64,000 bases of DNA from Vibrio syngnathi (GCF_002119525.1 NZ_CP017916.1:372001-436000), one strand, 5' to 3'. Counted from the first letter of the stretch, positions 1 through 11,095 are shown. Numbers and translations are program-made. The notes: generated from the letters alone by a model not told the origin.

Positions 1-867
1 GAAGACGGATACGTCAGGAACCACATACTCGGTTTCATCCGGTGTGATCTTACTCCCGGGACGAGGATCCAACTGTTGGATTAATTGCAAAACTTCACGT
101 AGTTCCGCTTCCTTCAGTTTGGTCTCTTTTATGACTAATTTATAATCACGGTTACCGAGTTGGTCGATATGGCTAGTAAGTACTAACTTAGCCTCGTTAA
201 GCCAAGGAGTATCTTGTGGGAAGGTTGCCAATTGCAGTAACAAGCAATCTTGCAGGTTCACAGAACCGACACCTAAAGGGTCAAACTGCTGAATCCGTTT
301 GCGAACCGCTTCAATTTCATCAAGCTCGATATCTTCGTTGTCGAAGTTCTCAAGGATGTCTTCACAAGATACGGTAAGGTAACCGCGGTCATCGATAGCA
401 TCAATTAGCGCAAAAGCTATGCTGCGGTCAGTTTCAGTGAATGGTGTTAAATCGAGTTGCCAGAGCAGGTAATCGTATAGACTTTGTGTGGTTTCGCCTT
501 GATAAACGGGCATGTCGTCATCAATCGCAATGCCGGTGTTACCTGTGTTTGCGCTGTAAACGTCTTCCCAAGTTGTATCGATTTCTAGTTCGTTGCCAAT
601 CTCTGATTTTTCGATTAATTCGGAGCTATCAGGTAAGTCCGGCTCTGCGGTTTCAACTGTTTCTTTCTCGTCACTGCTAGGTTTTTCTTCCGATGTAGGC
701 GTGTCTTCATTGCCGTCTTCGACATCGAGTAGTGGGTTCGATTCAAGTGCTTCTTGAATCTCTTGTTGCAAATCCAAAGTAGACAATTGCAACAAACGAA
801 TCGCTTGTTGCAATTGAGGAGTCATTGCTAACTGTTGGCCTAGCTTAAGTTGTAATGAGGGTTTCAT
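1..867 (-). CDS. rpoN: RNA polymerase sigma-54 factor RpoN (partial, C-terminus off the left edge)
   Basis: Alternative sigma factor that directs core polymerase to -24/-12 promoters and needs AAA+ activators; in vibrios it controls flagella, nitrogen use and quorum-sensing small RNAs. The 289 codons visible give the Gln/Leu-rich region I (begins MKPSLQLKLGQQLAMTPQLQ), which contacts activators, then an acidic Asp/Glu-rich region II (about residues 45-115), then the start of the core-binding domain. The DNA-binding HTH and RpoN box lie outside the window. It is the last visible gene of the kds-lpt operon, 54 bases after lptB. The ATG at 865-867 matches the usual N-terminus of the family. Confidence 0.95.
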   Translation of the reverse strand, partial: MKPSLQLKLGQQLAMTPQLQQAIRLLQLSTLDLQQEIQEALESNPLLDVEDGNEDTPTSEEKPSSDEKETVETAEPDLPDSSELIEKSEIGNELEIDTTWEDVYSANTGNTGIAIDDDMPVYQGETTQSLYDYLLWQLDLTPFTETDRSIAFALIDAIDDRGYLTVSCEDILENFDNEDIELDEIEAVRKRIQQFDPLGVGSVNLQDCLLLQLATFPQDTPWLNEAKLVLTSHIDQLGNRDYKLVIKETKLKEAELREVLQLIQQLDPRPGSKITPDETEYVVPDVSVF

Positions 868-921
868 TCAGTGTGACTTACCTAGTTATTATTCTAAGAA
901 CTCTCGATACTCTCTATCTAA

Positions 922-1647
922 TCATAGACGGAATTGTTCGCCTAGATAAACTTGTTTAACTTGTTCGTTATTGAGAACATCTTCAGGAGTTCCCTCAGCG
1001 ATTAGGTGCCCTTGACTTACGATGTAAGCTTTTTCACACACGTCTAATGTTTCACGAACGTTGTGGTCGGTAATCAAAACGCCTAAGCCGCGATCGCGTA
1101 AGTGAACAATGATTTTTTTGATATCGATAACCGATATAGGGTCAACACCGGCAAAAGGTTCGTCCAAAAGAATGAACTGAGGGTTTGCTGCTAGTGCGCG
1201 AGCAATCTCTACACGGCGACGCTCACCACCCGACAAAGCCATACCATTACTCGCTCGAATATGTTGGATGTGGAACTCTTCGAGAAGGTCTTCTAGCTTA
1301 TCTTGACGTTGCGCGTTAGTCATCTCATCGCGCGTTTGCAAAACAGCCATGATGTTGTCTTCAACTGACAATTTACGAAAAATGGATGCTTCTTGAGGAA
1401 GGTAACCGATACCAAGACGAGAACGACTGTGCATTGGTAAGATACTGATGTCTCGGTCGTCAATGCTGATAGTACCTTCATCACGCGCAACCAGACCCAC
1501 GATCATATAGAAAGAGGTGGTTTTACCTGCACCGTTTGGGCCAAGTAGCCCTACGATCTGACCTGACTCTACTTGTAAGCTTACGTCTGTTACAACTTTA
1601 CGTTTTCCGTAGGTCTTCGCTAGGTTCTTTGCTGTAAGGACTGCCAT
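922..1647 (-). CDS. lptB: LPS export ABC transporter ATP-binding protein LptB
   Basis: Cytoplasmic ATPase that works as a dimer with LptF and LptG to pull lipopolysaccharide out of the inner membrane and push it along the LptC-LptA bridge. The 241 aa protein has a Walker A motif GPNGAGKTT near residue 35, the ABC signature [15 protein letters not shown] near residue 140, Walker [14 protein letters not shown] and the switch histidine in LITDHNVRE. Length is that of the family (E. coli LptB 241 aa). It starts 2 bases after the lptA stop, so the two are probably translationally coupled. Its membrane partners lptF and lptG lie at 23.8-26.0 kb. Confidence 0.97.
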   Translation of the reverse strand: MAVLTAKNLAKTYGKRKVVTDVSLQVESGQIVGLLGPNGAGKTTSFYMIVGLVARDEGTISIDDRDISILPMHSRSRLGIGYLPQEASIFRKLSVEDNIMAVLQTRDEMTNAQRQDKLEDLLEEFHIQHIRASNGMALSGGERRRVEIARALAANPQFILLDEPFAGVDPISVIDIKKIIVHLRDRGLGVLITDHNVRETLDVCEKAYIVSQGHLIAEGTPEDVLNNEQVKQVYLGEQFRL

Positions 1648-1649
1648 GA

Positions 1650-2144
1650 TTACTTATTCACTTCCGCTGGTTGTAAAACCGTTGATACTCGCTCACTGCT
1701 ATCACTATCGGCAACCAACTTTTGAGAGGTGATCTGATAGGTAATCTTAGAGCCACGAATGATACTGCCATCTTGAGATAGCATCGCGTTCTTAGTCATG
1801 ATCAATCTATCGGCAATCAGCTGGTAATGTAAATCATCAGCTTCACCATAGAGTGTTTTCCCATCGTCAGTAAGTTGAGAAAAGGTTGCGGGCTTTCCGA
1901 AACCTTGTATTTCTTCAATTTCACCGTTGACGGCATTACGTGTAACAATGACCTTATCGGCATTGATATTGATGCTACCTTGTTTAAGGTTCACATCGCC
2001 AAGAAAGGTTACTTGATTGCTTTTCATATCTAATTGCTGACTGTCTGAATCAATATAGACAGGCTGCTCGCTATCCGAAGATAGAGCATAGACATTAGAC
2101 GCCGCAAGGGTCAAAGCCAATAAACTAAGGTGTGAGAGTTTCAT
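1650..2144 (-). CDS. lptA: Periplasmic LPS-binding protein LptA
   Basis: Periplasmic beta-jellyroll protein that forms the bridge carrying LPS from LptC to LptD at the outer membrane. The start chosen at 2144 gives 164 aa beginning [20 protein letters not shown], a clear Sec signal peptide with an AxA-type cleavage site; a longer frame reaches 2177 but would put extra residues before the signal. The mature part contains the OstA-like fold ([24 protein letters not shown]). The gene overlaps the end of lptC by 20 bases and precedes lptB by 2 bases. Confidence 0.94.
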   Translation of the reverse strand: MKLSHLSLLALTLAASNVYALSSDSEQPVYIDSDSQQLDMKSNQVTFLGDVNLKQGSININADKVIVTRNAVNGEIEEIQGFGKPATFSQLTDDGKTLYGEADDLHYQLIADRLIMTKNAMLSQDGSIIRGSKITYQITSQKLVADSDSSERVSTVLQPAEVNK

Positions 2145-2688
2145 ATCTACCCTGAACAGAATTAAAGAGAGTCGCATTGTTGGTACCGAAGTTCCCTTTC
2201 ATTGCTTGCCCCTCATTTTCAAAAAATGTACCGATCATATGGACCGGAGTGTCTGAATAAAAATCTCGGCTAGTTAGTTCAACAACCATTTTTTCAGTGG
2301 TCATTGTATCGAAACTAGCATCTGGCAACAGGTTCTTCGCCACAACGTTGTCATAAAAAGTGATGACTTGATTTTCATCCATAATTGCGCGATCAGCGGT
2401 CACTCGCCATTCTATCGTATGCCCTTCACGGAATACTGAAAGAATAGGGGCTTGAAAGTGTGTATCGCCAACGACGGAGTAGTGCTCTAGATTGGTCGAT
2501 TCAACTTGATAGCTACGAATACCGCTTTCGTCATAGCTAATATTATCAAGATTCTTGCCACTAAACGCGGGCAGTTCCAAGTTTGGATCTACTTGTATCG
2601 TTGAAGTTTGCTCTTTGTCGTACAAGTAATAGGCCGACCAAGAGGCAATAAAGATGAGTATTAAGTAGATAATACGATTAAAACTCAT
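2125..2688 (-). CDS. lptC: LPS export bitopic membrane protein LptC
   Basis: Inner-membrane-anchored periplasmic protein that receives LPS from LptB2FG and passes it to LptA. The 187 aa product has one N-terminal membrane helix (about residues 6-22, IIYLILIFIASWSAYYLY) followed by an LptC/OstA-like beta domain. Its ATG overlaps the kdsC stop by 4 bases (ATGA type), and its 3' end overlaps lptA. Length matches E. coli LptC (191 aa). Sequence conservation in this family is low, so the call rests on topology and operon position as well as similarity. Confidence 0.93.
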   Translation of the reverse strand: MSFNRIIYLILIFIASWSAYYLYDKEQTSTIQVDPNLELPAFSGKNLDNISYDESGIRSYQVESTNLEHYSVVGDTHFQAPILSVFREGHTIEWRVTADRAIMDENQVITFYDNVVAKNLLPDASFDTMTTEKMVVELTSRDFYSDTPVHMIGTFFENEGQAMKGNFGTNNATLFNSVQGRYETLTP

Positions 2689-3242
2689 ATGCTTAAACCT
2701 TTGTGCACGTCGAGTTCGTTTCTTGCTTGTAAAATAAGGTCGCAGACTTCACGTACTGCACCGTAACCGCCGTTAATGGTTGTTACGTAGTTGGCTCTTT
2801 GTGCAAGTAATGGGTGGCCGTCTGCCACACATACCTTCAAGCCAACCTTTTCCATTACAGGCCAGTCGATTAAATCGTCTCCGATATAACCTGTGTTTTC
2901 AGGATTAACTGAAAGTTTATCGCAAATGTCTTGATATGCTTTAACTTTATCATCCTGACCTTGATAAATTAGCTTAATACCGAGAGCGGTCATTCGATTC
3001 TCAACAATTTGAGATTTACGGCCAGTGATGATTGCGATTTCAACGCCCGCGTTCATCAACGATTTAATGCCGTAACCGTCGCGCGTATGGAAGGTTTTTA
3101 GCTCTTCACCGTTGTTACCCATGTAGATGCGGCCATCAGAGAATACGCCATCGACATCGCAAATCAGCAGTTTGATCTCTTTTGCTATCGCAAATACACG
3201 TGAATCCACTGTGCCGTAAAGGGTTTCAATTGCCTGTGACAT
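2685..3242 (-). CDS. kdsC: 3-deoxy-D-manno-octulosonate 8-phosphate phosphatase KdsC
   Basis: HAD-superfamily phosphatase (C0 type) that removes phosphate from Kdo-8-phosphate to give Kdo, the inner-core sugar of LPS. The 185 aa protein shows HAD motif I ICDVDGVFSDGRIY (nucleophile and acid Asp near residues 29 and 31), motif II IITGR and motif IV GYIGDDLIDWPVM. The first base of its ATG is the last base of the kdsD stop codon, so translation is coupled. KdsD makes the arabinose 5-phosphate used earlier in the same pathway. Confidence 0.96.
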   Translation of the reverse strand: MSQAIETLYGTVDSRVFAIAKEIKLLICDVDGVFSDGRIYMGNNGEELKTFHTRDGYGIKSLMNAGVEIAIITGRKSQIVENRMTALGIKLIYQGQDDKVKAYQDICDKLSVNPENTGYIGDDLIDWPVMEKVGLKVCVADGHPLLAQRANYVTTINGGYGAVREVCDLILQARNELDVHKGLSI

Positions 3243-4213
3243 TACATTACTCCTGCTTTCAGTAAGTCATGCATATTTAAAGCGCCTACTAATTTGCCAT
3301 TATCACACAACATCAGGCCATTGATGCTCTTAGCCTGCATCAAATTTAAGCCCTCAACTGCGAGCATATTGGGTTCTGCTACCGTCGGGTTAAGTGTCAT
3401 CACGTCGCCGATCTGCGTGTTATGAATATCAATACGTTTATCTAAGATACGGCGTAAATCACCATCGGTAAAAATGCCCTTCATTTGGCCATCTTCACCG
3501 ACGATTGCCGTCATGCCCAAGCCTTTTTGAGATATCTCTAACAGGGCATCTCGAACTAGTGCATCCGGAGCAACAGTTGGGAGTGCATCGCCGGTGTGCA
3601 TGATGTCGTCTAGTTTCAACAGCAGTTGACGGCCTAAAGCACCACCAGGATGAGACAGTGCAAAATCTTGAGCGGTAAAACCTCTTGCCTGTAAAAGTGC
3701 AACGGCTAATGCATCACCCATAACCAAGGTAGCGGTAGTACTGGTTGTTGGTGCTAAACCAAGGGGACACGCTTCTTCGGGTACTGAAATCTGTAAATGA
3801 ATATCAGATAAAGTCGCCATGTTTGATGCTGGCTTACCGGTCATGCTGATAATCTTAATGTTTAAACGCTTTAATACTGGGAATAGGCTGAGGATTTCTC
3901 CTGATTCACCTGAGTTGGATATTGCTATCACAATATCGCCAGGTTCGATCATGCCTAAATCACCATGCGCCGCTTCACCTGGGTGTACAAAGAAAGCCGA
4001 TGTACCAGTACTTGCCAGTGTAGCTGCTATTTTGTTACCAATGTGGCCTGATTTACCCATGCCCATTACTACGACTTTGCCTTTGTTGTTCAGGATTAGG
4101 TCGCAAGCTTTGCTAAAATCATCATTAAAATATTGGTCTAATTGCGTGAGACCTGCAACTTCAGTTTCCAAAACTTGTTTTGCAACGCTGCAATAATCAA
4201 ATGGCTGAGACAT
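3242..4213 (-). CDS. kdsD: Arabinose-5-phosphate isomerase KdsD
   Basis: Converts ribulose 5-phosphate to arabinose 5-phosphate, the first committed step toward Kdo. The protein has an N-terminal SIS sugar-isomerase domain (GMGKSGHIGNKIAATLAS near residue 55; SNSGESGEI; HPGGALGR) and two C-terminal CBS domains. I chose the ATG at 4211-4213 (323 aa, begins MSQPFDYCSVAK) because GGAG lies 8 bases upstream; a TTG at 4225 could add four residues but would overlap this ribosome site. E. coli KdsD is 328 aa. It lies between yrbG and kdsC, as in E. coli. Confidence 0.95.
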   Translation of the reverse strand: MSQPFDYCSVAKQVLETEVAGLTQLDQYFNDDFSKACDLILNNKGKVVVMGMGKSGHIGNKIAATLASTGTSAFFVHPGEAAHGDLGMIEPGDIVIAISNSGESGEILSLFPVLKRLNIKIISMTGKPASNMATLSDIHLQISVPEEACPLGLAPTTSTTATLVMGDALAVALLQARGFTAQDFALSHPGGALGRQLLLKLDDIMHTGDALPTVAPDALVRDALLEISQKGLGMTAIVGEDGQMKGIFTDGDLRRILDKRIDIHNTQIGDVMTLNPTVAEPNMLAVEGLNLMQAKSINGLMLCDNGKLVGALNMHDLLKAGVM

Positions 4214-4247
4214 CAAATACTCCAAGTACGGAAAGTTAAATCAACAA

Positions 4248-5213
4248 TTAAGCCGACATGTTCATTAGTAGGTAACTTTGATACGCCACAAACGTCACGA
4301 TTAACACGCCGCCTTCGATACGATTCACGCTACGAGATTTTCCTAGTGCCATGATAACAAGAAGTAGTGATACGCCTAGCATTACCCAGAAGTCACGACC
4401 CATTGCAAACTCGCTCAAGATTGAAGGGTTTAGGATGCCCGGGATCCCCATCACGGCAAGGATATTGAAGACGTTTGAGCCAATGATATTACCCACAGCC
4501 ATATCATCTTCACCTTTCATAACACCAGCTAGTGATGCTGCAAGTTCAGGTAAACTTGTGCCAACGGCAATAATGGTTAAACCAATCACAAGGTCGCTCA
4601 TACCAAAGAACTTCGCGATTACAACCGCGTTATCAACCAACATGTTGGCCGCTAGAGGTAGAATAATCAGGCCAACCACCACCCACATTGCGGCTTTGGG
4701 GTTGCTCACGCCTTCAGGAACTTCAGATTCTTGTTCGTCAAGAAAGGCATCACCGTTCTTTTTCTCACTACGGCTGATTTGCAGCATCGCAAATAAGAAA
4801 GCGGCAAAAAGAACAAACAACAACACACCTTCATAGAAACCTAAATGATTATCCCAAAGCAGTGCGCCCGCTAATAGAGTGACACCTATCATTAAAGGTA
4901 GTTCACGACGAATCACACCAGAGCTAATCGATAATGGCTTGATAAGGGCTGTAATACCTAAAATCAGCGCGATGTTAGCGATGTTTGAGCCTAATACGTT
5001 ACCTACCGCCGTATCTGTTTTACCATCAAGGGCTGCTGTCGCAGAAACCATCATTTCAGGGGCTGAAGATCCCATTGCTAAGATTGTCATACCGATAACT
5101 AGTGGTGAAATACCGAAGTTGCGAGCAAGAGCTGCGGCACCGTATACCAGCTTATCTGCACTCCACACCAAAAAACCTAGACCGATAATAAGAAACGCAA
5201 TCGCTTCAAGCAT
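4248..5213 (-). CDS. yrbG: Calcium/sodium antiporter YrbG family
   Basis: Inner-membrane cation/Ca2+ exchanger (CaCA superfamily). The 321 aa protein is highly hydrophobic, with about 10 predicted membrane segments in two inverted halves. Each half carries the alpha-repeat signature: GSSAPEMMVSATAALDGKTD near residue 48 and GTSLPELAASLAGVMKGEDD near residue 200, both with GNVLGSN or GNIIGSN downstream. It is the first gene of the minus-strand kds-lpt operon, as in E. coli, although no role in LPS synthesis is established. The physiological ion is inferred from the family. Confidence 0.93.
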   Translation of the reverse strand: MLEAIAFLIIGLGFLVWSADKLVYGAAALARNFGISPLVIGMTILAMGSSAPEMMVSATAALDGKTDTAVGNVLGSNIANIALILGITALIKPLSISSGVIRRELPLMIGVTLLAGALLWDNHLGFYEGVLLFVLFAAFLFAMLQISRSEKKNGDAFLDEQESEVPEGVSNPKAAMWVVVGLIILPLAANMLVDNAVVIAKFFGMSDLVIGLTIIAVGTSLPELAASLAGVMKGEDDMAVGNIIGSNVFNILAVMGIPGILNPSILSEFAMGRDFWVMLGVSLLLVIMALGKSRSVNRIEGGVLIVTFVAYQSYLLMNMSA

Positions 5214-5476
5214 GATGATTCCTAAAAATTAATAAAAAACGGAGAATTAACCGCTAATTTTGACTTGTTGCTAGATAAAAGGGAAGTCACTCGACAAATT
5301 AATTGCTAGTTAGTGGTAAAGAAATGTTGATGAAGAATGAATTTCTCAATGCTTTCAAATTCCTGCCTTTGTTTTCTGTTTTTAATAATTAATTGAACAG
5401 CGCTTTTAATTCTAAAGTAGACTCATTATTATTGCAGCCATAATTGGCGTTTTTAAAGCAAGGAAACAACAAAAGT
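5214..5476. promoter_or_regulatory. Divergent intergenic region between yrbG and mlaF
   Basis: This AT-rich stretch must hold the promoters for the minus-strand yrbG-kds-lpt-rpoN operon and the plus-strand mla operon. I could not pick a convincing -35/-10 pair; a weak candidate for mla is TTGAAC at about 5393 with poor spacing. A Shine-Dalgarno AAGGAAA lies just before the mlaF ATG at 5477. Confidence 0.5.
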
Positions 5477-6283
5477 ATGTTGAACACTGAGCTTGTGAAA
5501 GTTAAGAATCTCAGCTTCTCACGCGGTGAGCGAATTATCTTTGATGACATCAGTTTAGAAGTTCCTCAAGGAAAAATAACCGCGATCATGGGGCCGTCAG
5601 GGATCGGTAAAACAACCTTATTACGTCTGATTGGTGGACAATTACCACCAGATGAAGGTGAAATTTGGTTTGATGGCGACAACATCCCTGCATTGCCACG
5701 TCGAAAGCTATATCAAGCACGTAAGAAAATGAGCATGCTTTTCCAATCGGGGGCACTTTTCACGGATCTGAATGTCTTTGATAATGTGGCGTTTCCTTTG
5801 CGAGAGCACACTGAACTTAACGAAAAATTCATTCGTACCATTGTATTGCTTAAGCTTGAGGCGGTAGGGTTGCGAGGCGCGGCGCAATTAATGCCGAGTG
5901 AGTTGTCTGGTGGTATGGCGAGACGAGCGGCGTTGGCCCGTGCGATCGCATTGGACCCAGAACTTATTATGTATGATGAGCCTTTTGTTGGCCAAGACCC
6001 AATCACCATGGGTGTTTTGGTTGAGTTGATTCGTAACCTCAATCAAGCCTTGGGTTTAACCTCGATTGTGGTTTCTCATGATGTCCCTGAGGTGATGAGC
6101 ATTGCTGATTGGGTTTATTTGATGGCTGATGGGAAAATTATTGCTGCAGGTTCTCCTGATGAGTTGTACAACAACAGCGACCCAAGAGTGCAGCAATTTT
6201 TGCAAGGTGAATCGGATGGCCCTGTGCCATTTAGGTTTCCTGCAAATAGCTTAGAAAAGGATTTGTTTGAATATGATTGCTAA
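5477..6283 (+). CDS. mlaF: Phospholipid transport ABC ATP-binding protein MlaF
   Basis: ATPase of the MlaFEDB complex that moves mislocalised glycerophospholipids between outer and inner membranes. The 268 aa protein has Walker [10 protein letters not shown], signature [15 protein letters not shown] and Walker [14 protein letters not shown]. The start at 5477 was chosen because AAGGAAA precedes it and the family begins here; a TTG 33 bases upstream is the alternative. It overlaps mlaE by 11 bases and opens the operon mlaFEDCB-ibaG-murA. Confidence 0.96.
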   Translation: MLNTELVKVKNLSFSRGERIIFDDISLEVPQGKITAIMGPSGIGKTTLLRLIGGQLPPDEGEIWFDGDNIPALPRRKLYQARKKMSMLFQSGALFTDLNVFDNVAFPLREHTELNEKFIRTIVLLKLEAVGLRGAAQLMPSELSGGMARRAALARAIALDPELIMYDEPFVGQDPITMGVLVELIRNLNQALGLTSIVVSHDVPEVMSIADWVYLMADGKIIAAGSPDELYNNSDPRVQQFLQGESDGPVPFRFPANSLEKDLFEYDC

Positions 6284-7052
6284 AACTATTGCGGGTGTCG
6301 GTAAGCGCGCACTTGCGATCTGTGAGTCATTTGGTCGAGCAAGCCTAATGCTATTTGGTGCTTTGTTTGGCATCCCGAAACTAAAAAACTTCCCTCTATT
6401 AGTTAAACAATTTTATAGCGTTGGCGTTCAGTCATTGGCTATCATTTTAGTTTCAGGCTTGTTTATTGGCATGGTACTCAGTCTGCAGGGCTATGTCGTA
6501 TTAATCGACTATGGCGCAGAGGGTAACCTTGGGCAAATGGTCGCGCTCTCGTTGTTACGGGAATTGGGGCCTGTGGTGACAGCACTTCTGTTTGCTGGCC
6601 GTGCGGGTTCAGCATTAACGGCTGAGATCGGCTTAATGAAAGCAACGGAACAGATCTCTAGCCTTGAGATGATGGCGGTTGATCCTCTTAAACGCATTAT
6701 TGCGCCACGTCTCTGGGCCGGCCTTATTTCTATGCCACTGCTCGCTATGATTTTTATGGCGGTCGGGATTTGGGGTGCTCAGTTAGTCGGTGTGGATTGG
6801 AAAGGTATTGACCACGGCAGTTTCTGGTCTGCGATGCAATCTTCTGTTGAGCTTGGCCGTGATATTGGTAACAGTATGATCAAATGCATGGTCTTCGCTA
6901 TCACCGTAACTTGGATCGCACTTTTTAATGGTTATGATGCAGTACCGACATCCGAAGGTATTAGTCAGGCAACTACACGCACAGTAGTACACTCTTCTCT
7001 AGCGGTATTAGGGCTAGATTTTGTTCTTACCGCATTGATGTTTGGGAATTAA
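6273..7052 (+). CDS. mlaE: Phospholipid transport permease MlaE
   Basis: Inner-membrane permease subunit of the Mla complex, a dimer that holds lipid in a central pocket beneath the MlaD hexamer. The 259 aa protein from the ATG at 6273 has about five membrane segments and the conserved stretch [24 protein letters not shown] around residues 100-125 (the coupling helix region for MlaF). An in-frame TTG at 6267 exists but the ATG fits the family. It overlaps mlaF and is followed 2 bases later by mlaD. Confidence 0.96.
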   Translation: MIAKTIAGVGKRALAICESFGRASLMLFGALFGIPKLKNFPLLVKQFYSVGVQSLAIILVSGLFIGMVLSLQGYVVLIDYGAEGNLGQMVALSLLRELGPVVTALLFAGRAGSALTAEIGLMKATEQISSLEMMAVDPLKRIIAPRLWAGLISMPLLAMIFMAVGIWGAQLVGVDWKGIDHGSFWSAMQSSVELGRDIGNSMIKCMVFAITVTWIALFNGYDAVPTSEGISQATTRTVVHSSLAVLGLDFVLTALMFGN

Positions 7053-7054
7053 TC

Positions 7055-7546
7055 ATGCAACAAACTCGAAAATTAGAATTATGGGTCGGCACCTTTGTTA
7101 TTGCCGGAATTTGCGCAATCTTAATCATGATCTTTCAAGTCGCTGACGTAAAAGGTATAGGTTCAAACCATACTTATAACCTAAAAGCGACCTTTGACAA
7201 TATTGGCAGCCTAAAGGTTCGCTCACCAGTAAAGGTGGGGGGTGTCGTTGTTGGTCGAGTTCAAAGTATTGAACTTGATACTGAGAGCTACCTTCCTGTG
7301 GTTGAACTGTCTATTGATGCGAAGTACTCACAATTTCCTGATACCTCTAGTGCTCAAATCTTAACCTCGGGTTTGATTGGTGAGCAGTACATTAGCTTAG
7401 TTCCGGGCTTCATCTTTGATGATGAAGAGATGTTGGTTGATGGTGATTCTATTGAAGACACCAAGTCAGCATTAGTACTAGAAGATTTGATTGGCCAAGT
7501 GCTGTATAGCGTTGGTGGCTCTGATGACAGCGAAGCTAAGGAGTAA
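7055..7546 (+). CDS. mlaD: MCE-domain lipid transport protein MlaD
   Basis: Periplasm-facing MCE protein that forms a hexameric ring on MlaE and exchanges phospholipid with MlaC. The 163 aa protein has one N-terminal anchor helix (about residues 9-28) and an MCE domain (about residues 40-120: TFDNIGSLKVRSPVKVGGVV, then LTSGLIGEQYISLVPG). The C-terminal helix that lines the hexamer pore is short but present (LEDLIGQVLY). Length is close to that of E. coli MlaD (183 aa). The stop is directly followed by mlaC. Confidence 0.95.
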   Translation: MQQTRKLELWVGTFVIAGICAILIMIFQVADVKGIGSNHTYNLKATFDNIGSLKVRSPVKVGGVVVGRVQSIELDTESYLPVVELSIDAKYSQFPDTSSAQILTSGLIGEQYISLVPGFIFDDEEMLVDGDSIEDTKSALVLEDLIGQVLYSVGGSDDSEAKE

Positions 7547-7547
7547 G

Positions 7548-8246
7548 ATGATGTTGAAAACTATTAGTCATTTAAAAGATATTAGTCATTTAAAAGCTAT
7601 CGGTTACTTGAAATCAATGTTTATGGTAGCAATGGCTTCACTTGTTTCTGCTCAAGTTTTTGCTGCAGAATCGATTGGTCGCACTCAGCCTTATCAGATG
7701 ATGACGCAAGTTGCAGAAGTGGCGTTTGATCGTTTGAAGAGTGAGCAAGAGAATATCCAGCAAGATCCTGAGTTATTGAAGGTCATTGTGGAAGAAGAGT
7801 TGATGCCCTATGTTAATGCTCAATATGCGGCTCTTAAACTGCTAGGTCCAAACTTGAAAGGCGCGGATAGAAAAGACGTGGGTGTGTTTATCGATGCGTT
7901 CCGTAAATACCTTGTATCTTCTTATGCTCAAGTACTGACTCAGTACTCGGATCAGACGATTGAATTTGGTCCTGAGCCAAAAATCAAAGCAGATAGCCGT
8001 ATTACCAGTATTAAGGTTAGTATCATAGATACGCCGCGACCAAACATTAAGCTTGAATTTAAGCTACGCAAAGACAAGAAGTCGGGCGAGTGGAAGGCGT
8101 TTGATATGGTTGCTGAAGGTATTAGCCTATTATCGAGCAAGCAATCAGAGTGGAATACTAAAATTCGTCAAGAAGGCATTTTACAAGTTGCTGATGAATT
8201 AGAGAAACTTGCAGCACAACCGATTCGTTTTGAGAGTAATAAATAA
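7548..8246 (+). CDS. mlaC: Periplasmic phospholipid-binding protein MlaC
   Basis: Soluble shuttle that carries one phospholipid between the outer-membrane MlaA complex and MlaD. The 232 aa product starts at ATG 7548 (a second ATG follows at 7551) behind AAGGAG. The mature part is MlaC-like (YVNAQYAALKLLG, FRKYLVSSYAQVLTQYSDQ). The signal peptide is odd: about 24 residues precede the hydrophobic core and contain three hexapeptide units, ISHLKD, ISHLKA and IGYLKS. The core MFMVAMASLVSAQVFA ends in a probable AxA-like cleavage site before AES. Starting at the internal Met of the core would remove the repeats, but no ribosome site precedes it. Confidence 0.94.
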   Translation: MMLKTISHLKDISHLKAIGYLKSMFMVAMASLVSAQVFAAESIGRTQPYQMMTQVAEVAFDRLKSEQENIQQDPELLKVIVEEELMPYVNAQYAALKLLGPNLKGADRKDVGVFIDAFRKYLVSSYAQVLTQYSDQTIEFGPEPKIKADSRITSIKVSIIDTPRPNIKLEFKLRKDKKSGEWKAFDMVAEGISLLSSKQSEWNTKIRQEGILQVADELEKLAAQPIRFESNK

Positions 8247-8554
8247 TGAGCCACTCTCAATGGCAAGCACTAAGCTCTAAAGAGTATCAGCTGCTCGGTG
8301 ATATAGACCGAGACAGTGTCCCTGCAATCTGGCGTATATTGGAAAAGTGGCAAACGACGGAATCGAGCGTTGAAATTGACCTTAGCCATATAAATCGAGT
8401 CGATTCAGCAGGAATGGTGATGCTAATTCACTTATTAGAGCATGCAAAAAATCAAAACTGTCATATAATGCTCAGTTTCGTGCCAGAACAATTACGAACG
8501 TTGTTCCAATTGAGCAATATCCAGCCAATGATGGCAGAACACATAAAAAATTAG
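8246..8554 (+). CDS. mlaB: STAS-domain subunit MlaB
   Basis: Small cytoplasmic STAS-domain protein that binds MlaF and is needed for assembly and activity of the Mla transporter. The 102 aa protein has the STAS core [20 protein letters not shown] with the conserved DSAG loop near residue 52. The A of its ATG is the last base of the mlaC stop (TAATG), so translation is coupled. Family length is about 97 aa in E. coli. Confidence 0.93.
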   Translation: MSHSQWQALSSKEYQLLGDIDRDSVPAIWRILEKWQTTESSVEIDLSHINRVDSAGMVMLIHLLEHAKNQNCHIMLSFVPEQLRTLFQLSNIQPMMAEHIKN

Positions 8555-8567
8555 GCAGGAGCTATTT

Positions 8568-10096
<1,529 letters not shown>

Positions 10097-10140
10097 CTTA
10101 GGTTAGTGAGTTCATGAATCAGTAAGATGAAAACAGAAAA

Positions 10141-10166
10141 GTCGGAACCTCGGTTTCGGCTTTTTT
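10141..10166 (+). terminator. Rho-independent terminator after murA
   Basis: A GTCGGAACC/GGTTTCGGC stem (two G-U pairs) followed by six T, 45 bases after the murA stop. It ends the mla-murA operon. Confidence 0.85.
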
Positions 10167-10245
10167 ATAGTTGTATTTACCGCGAGTGGATCTGTTGCCT
10201 ATTTTGTGTGAATAGATGAATCACTTGGCGGTTGTGAGGAGCAAA

Positions 10246-10971
10246 ATGATAGCAATATTACGTATTTTCGCAGTGGCGATATTTGCGATTCTTATGTTTG
10301 TATTTGGTTGTGGCTATTGTCTATTAAGCCCACGTAACCCGAAACACGTATTTACCTTTGGCCGTTATTTCGGTCGCATGTCGAAAATATTTGGCATGAA
10401 GTTAGAGCTTCGTATCCCGGAAGATGCCTACTCTCGTGGCCAACATGTTTATGTTGCGAACCATCAAAACAGCTGGGATCTATTCACGATTTCATCAGCG
10501 GTGACACCTAAGGTAGTGACTGTTGGTAAGAAAAGCCTAGTGTGGATGCCTCTTTTTGGTCAGCTTTACTGGTTGACGGGTAATATCCTAATTGACCGTT
10601 CTAACCGTAGCAAAGCGGTAGGTACGATTGATCAGGTAGTGACTAGTTTAAAAGAGAGCGATGTTTCGGTTTGGATGTTCCCTGAGGGGACTCGTTCTCG
10701 TGGTCGTGGCCTGTTGCCATTTAAAACGGGTGCTTTCCATGCTGCGATTGGCGCTGGTTTACCTATTATTCCTATCGTGTGCAGCTCAACAGGTGGCGTG
10801 AAGCTGAATCGTTGGAACAATGGTCATGTGATAGTTGAAATGCTACCGCCAATCAGCACTGAAGGTTACGATAAGTCTAATGTTCGTCAACTGGCTAACT
10901 TAGCCCGTGAGCAGATGGCTGCTAAGCTTGAAGAGTTAGACAAAGAAGTGGTTGAGCTTAATAAGAAGTAA
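10246..10971 (+). CDS. plsC: 1-acyl-sn-glycerol-3-phosphate acyltransferase PlsC
   Basis: Inner-membrane acyltransferase that converts lysophosphatidic acid to phosphatidic acid. The ATG at 10246 was chosen over one at 10216 because GAGGAG lies 5 bases before it; it gives 241 aa (E. coli PlsC 245 aa). It has an N-terminal membrane helix (MIAILRIFAVAIFAILMFVF), the HX4D catalytic motif NHQNSWD near residue 73, and the substrate motif FPEGTRSRGRG near residue 145. It stands alone between two terminators. Confidence 0.95.
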   Translation: MIAILRIFAVAIFAILMFVFGCGYCLLSPRNPKHVFTFGRYFGRMSKIFGMKLELRIPEDAYSRGQHVYVANHQNSWDLFTISSAVTPKVVTVGKKSLVWMPLFGQLYWLTGNILIDRSNRSKAVGTIDQVVTSLKESDVSVWMFPEGTRSRGRGLLPFKTGAFHAAIGAGLPIIPIVCSSTGGVKLNRWNNGHVIVEMLPPISTEGYDKSNVRQLANLAREQMAAKLEELDKEVVELNKK

Positions 10972-10995
10972 TCATCTAAGCGAAACGATGAACAA

Positions 10996-11028
10996 TAAAA
11001 AAGGTTGCTAATTGGGCAACCTTTTTTG
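10996..11028. terminator. Bidirectional terminator between plsC and ridA
   Basis: AAGGTTGC / GCAACCTT stem flanked by A-run on the left and T-run on the right, so it can end transcription of plsC (plus) and ridA (minus). Confidence 0.88.
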
Positions 11029-11095
11029 TATCTGATAAACGCTCAGCTTCATGCCAACTTGTTTACTAGAAACCGTTTATTCTAGAGGTAAAAAC

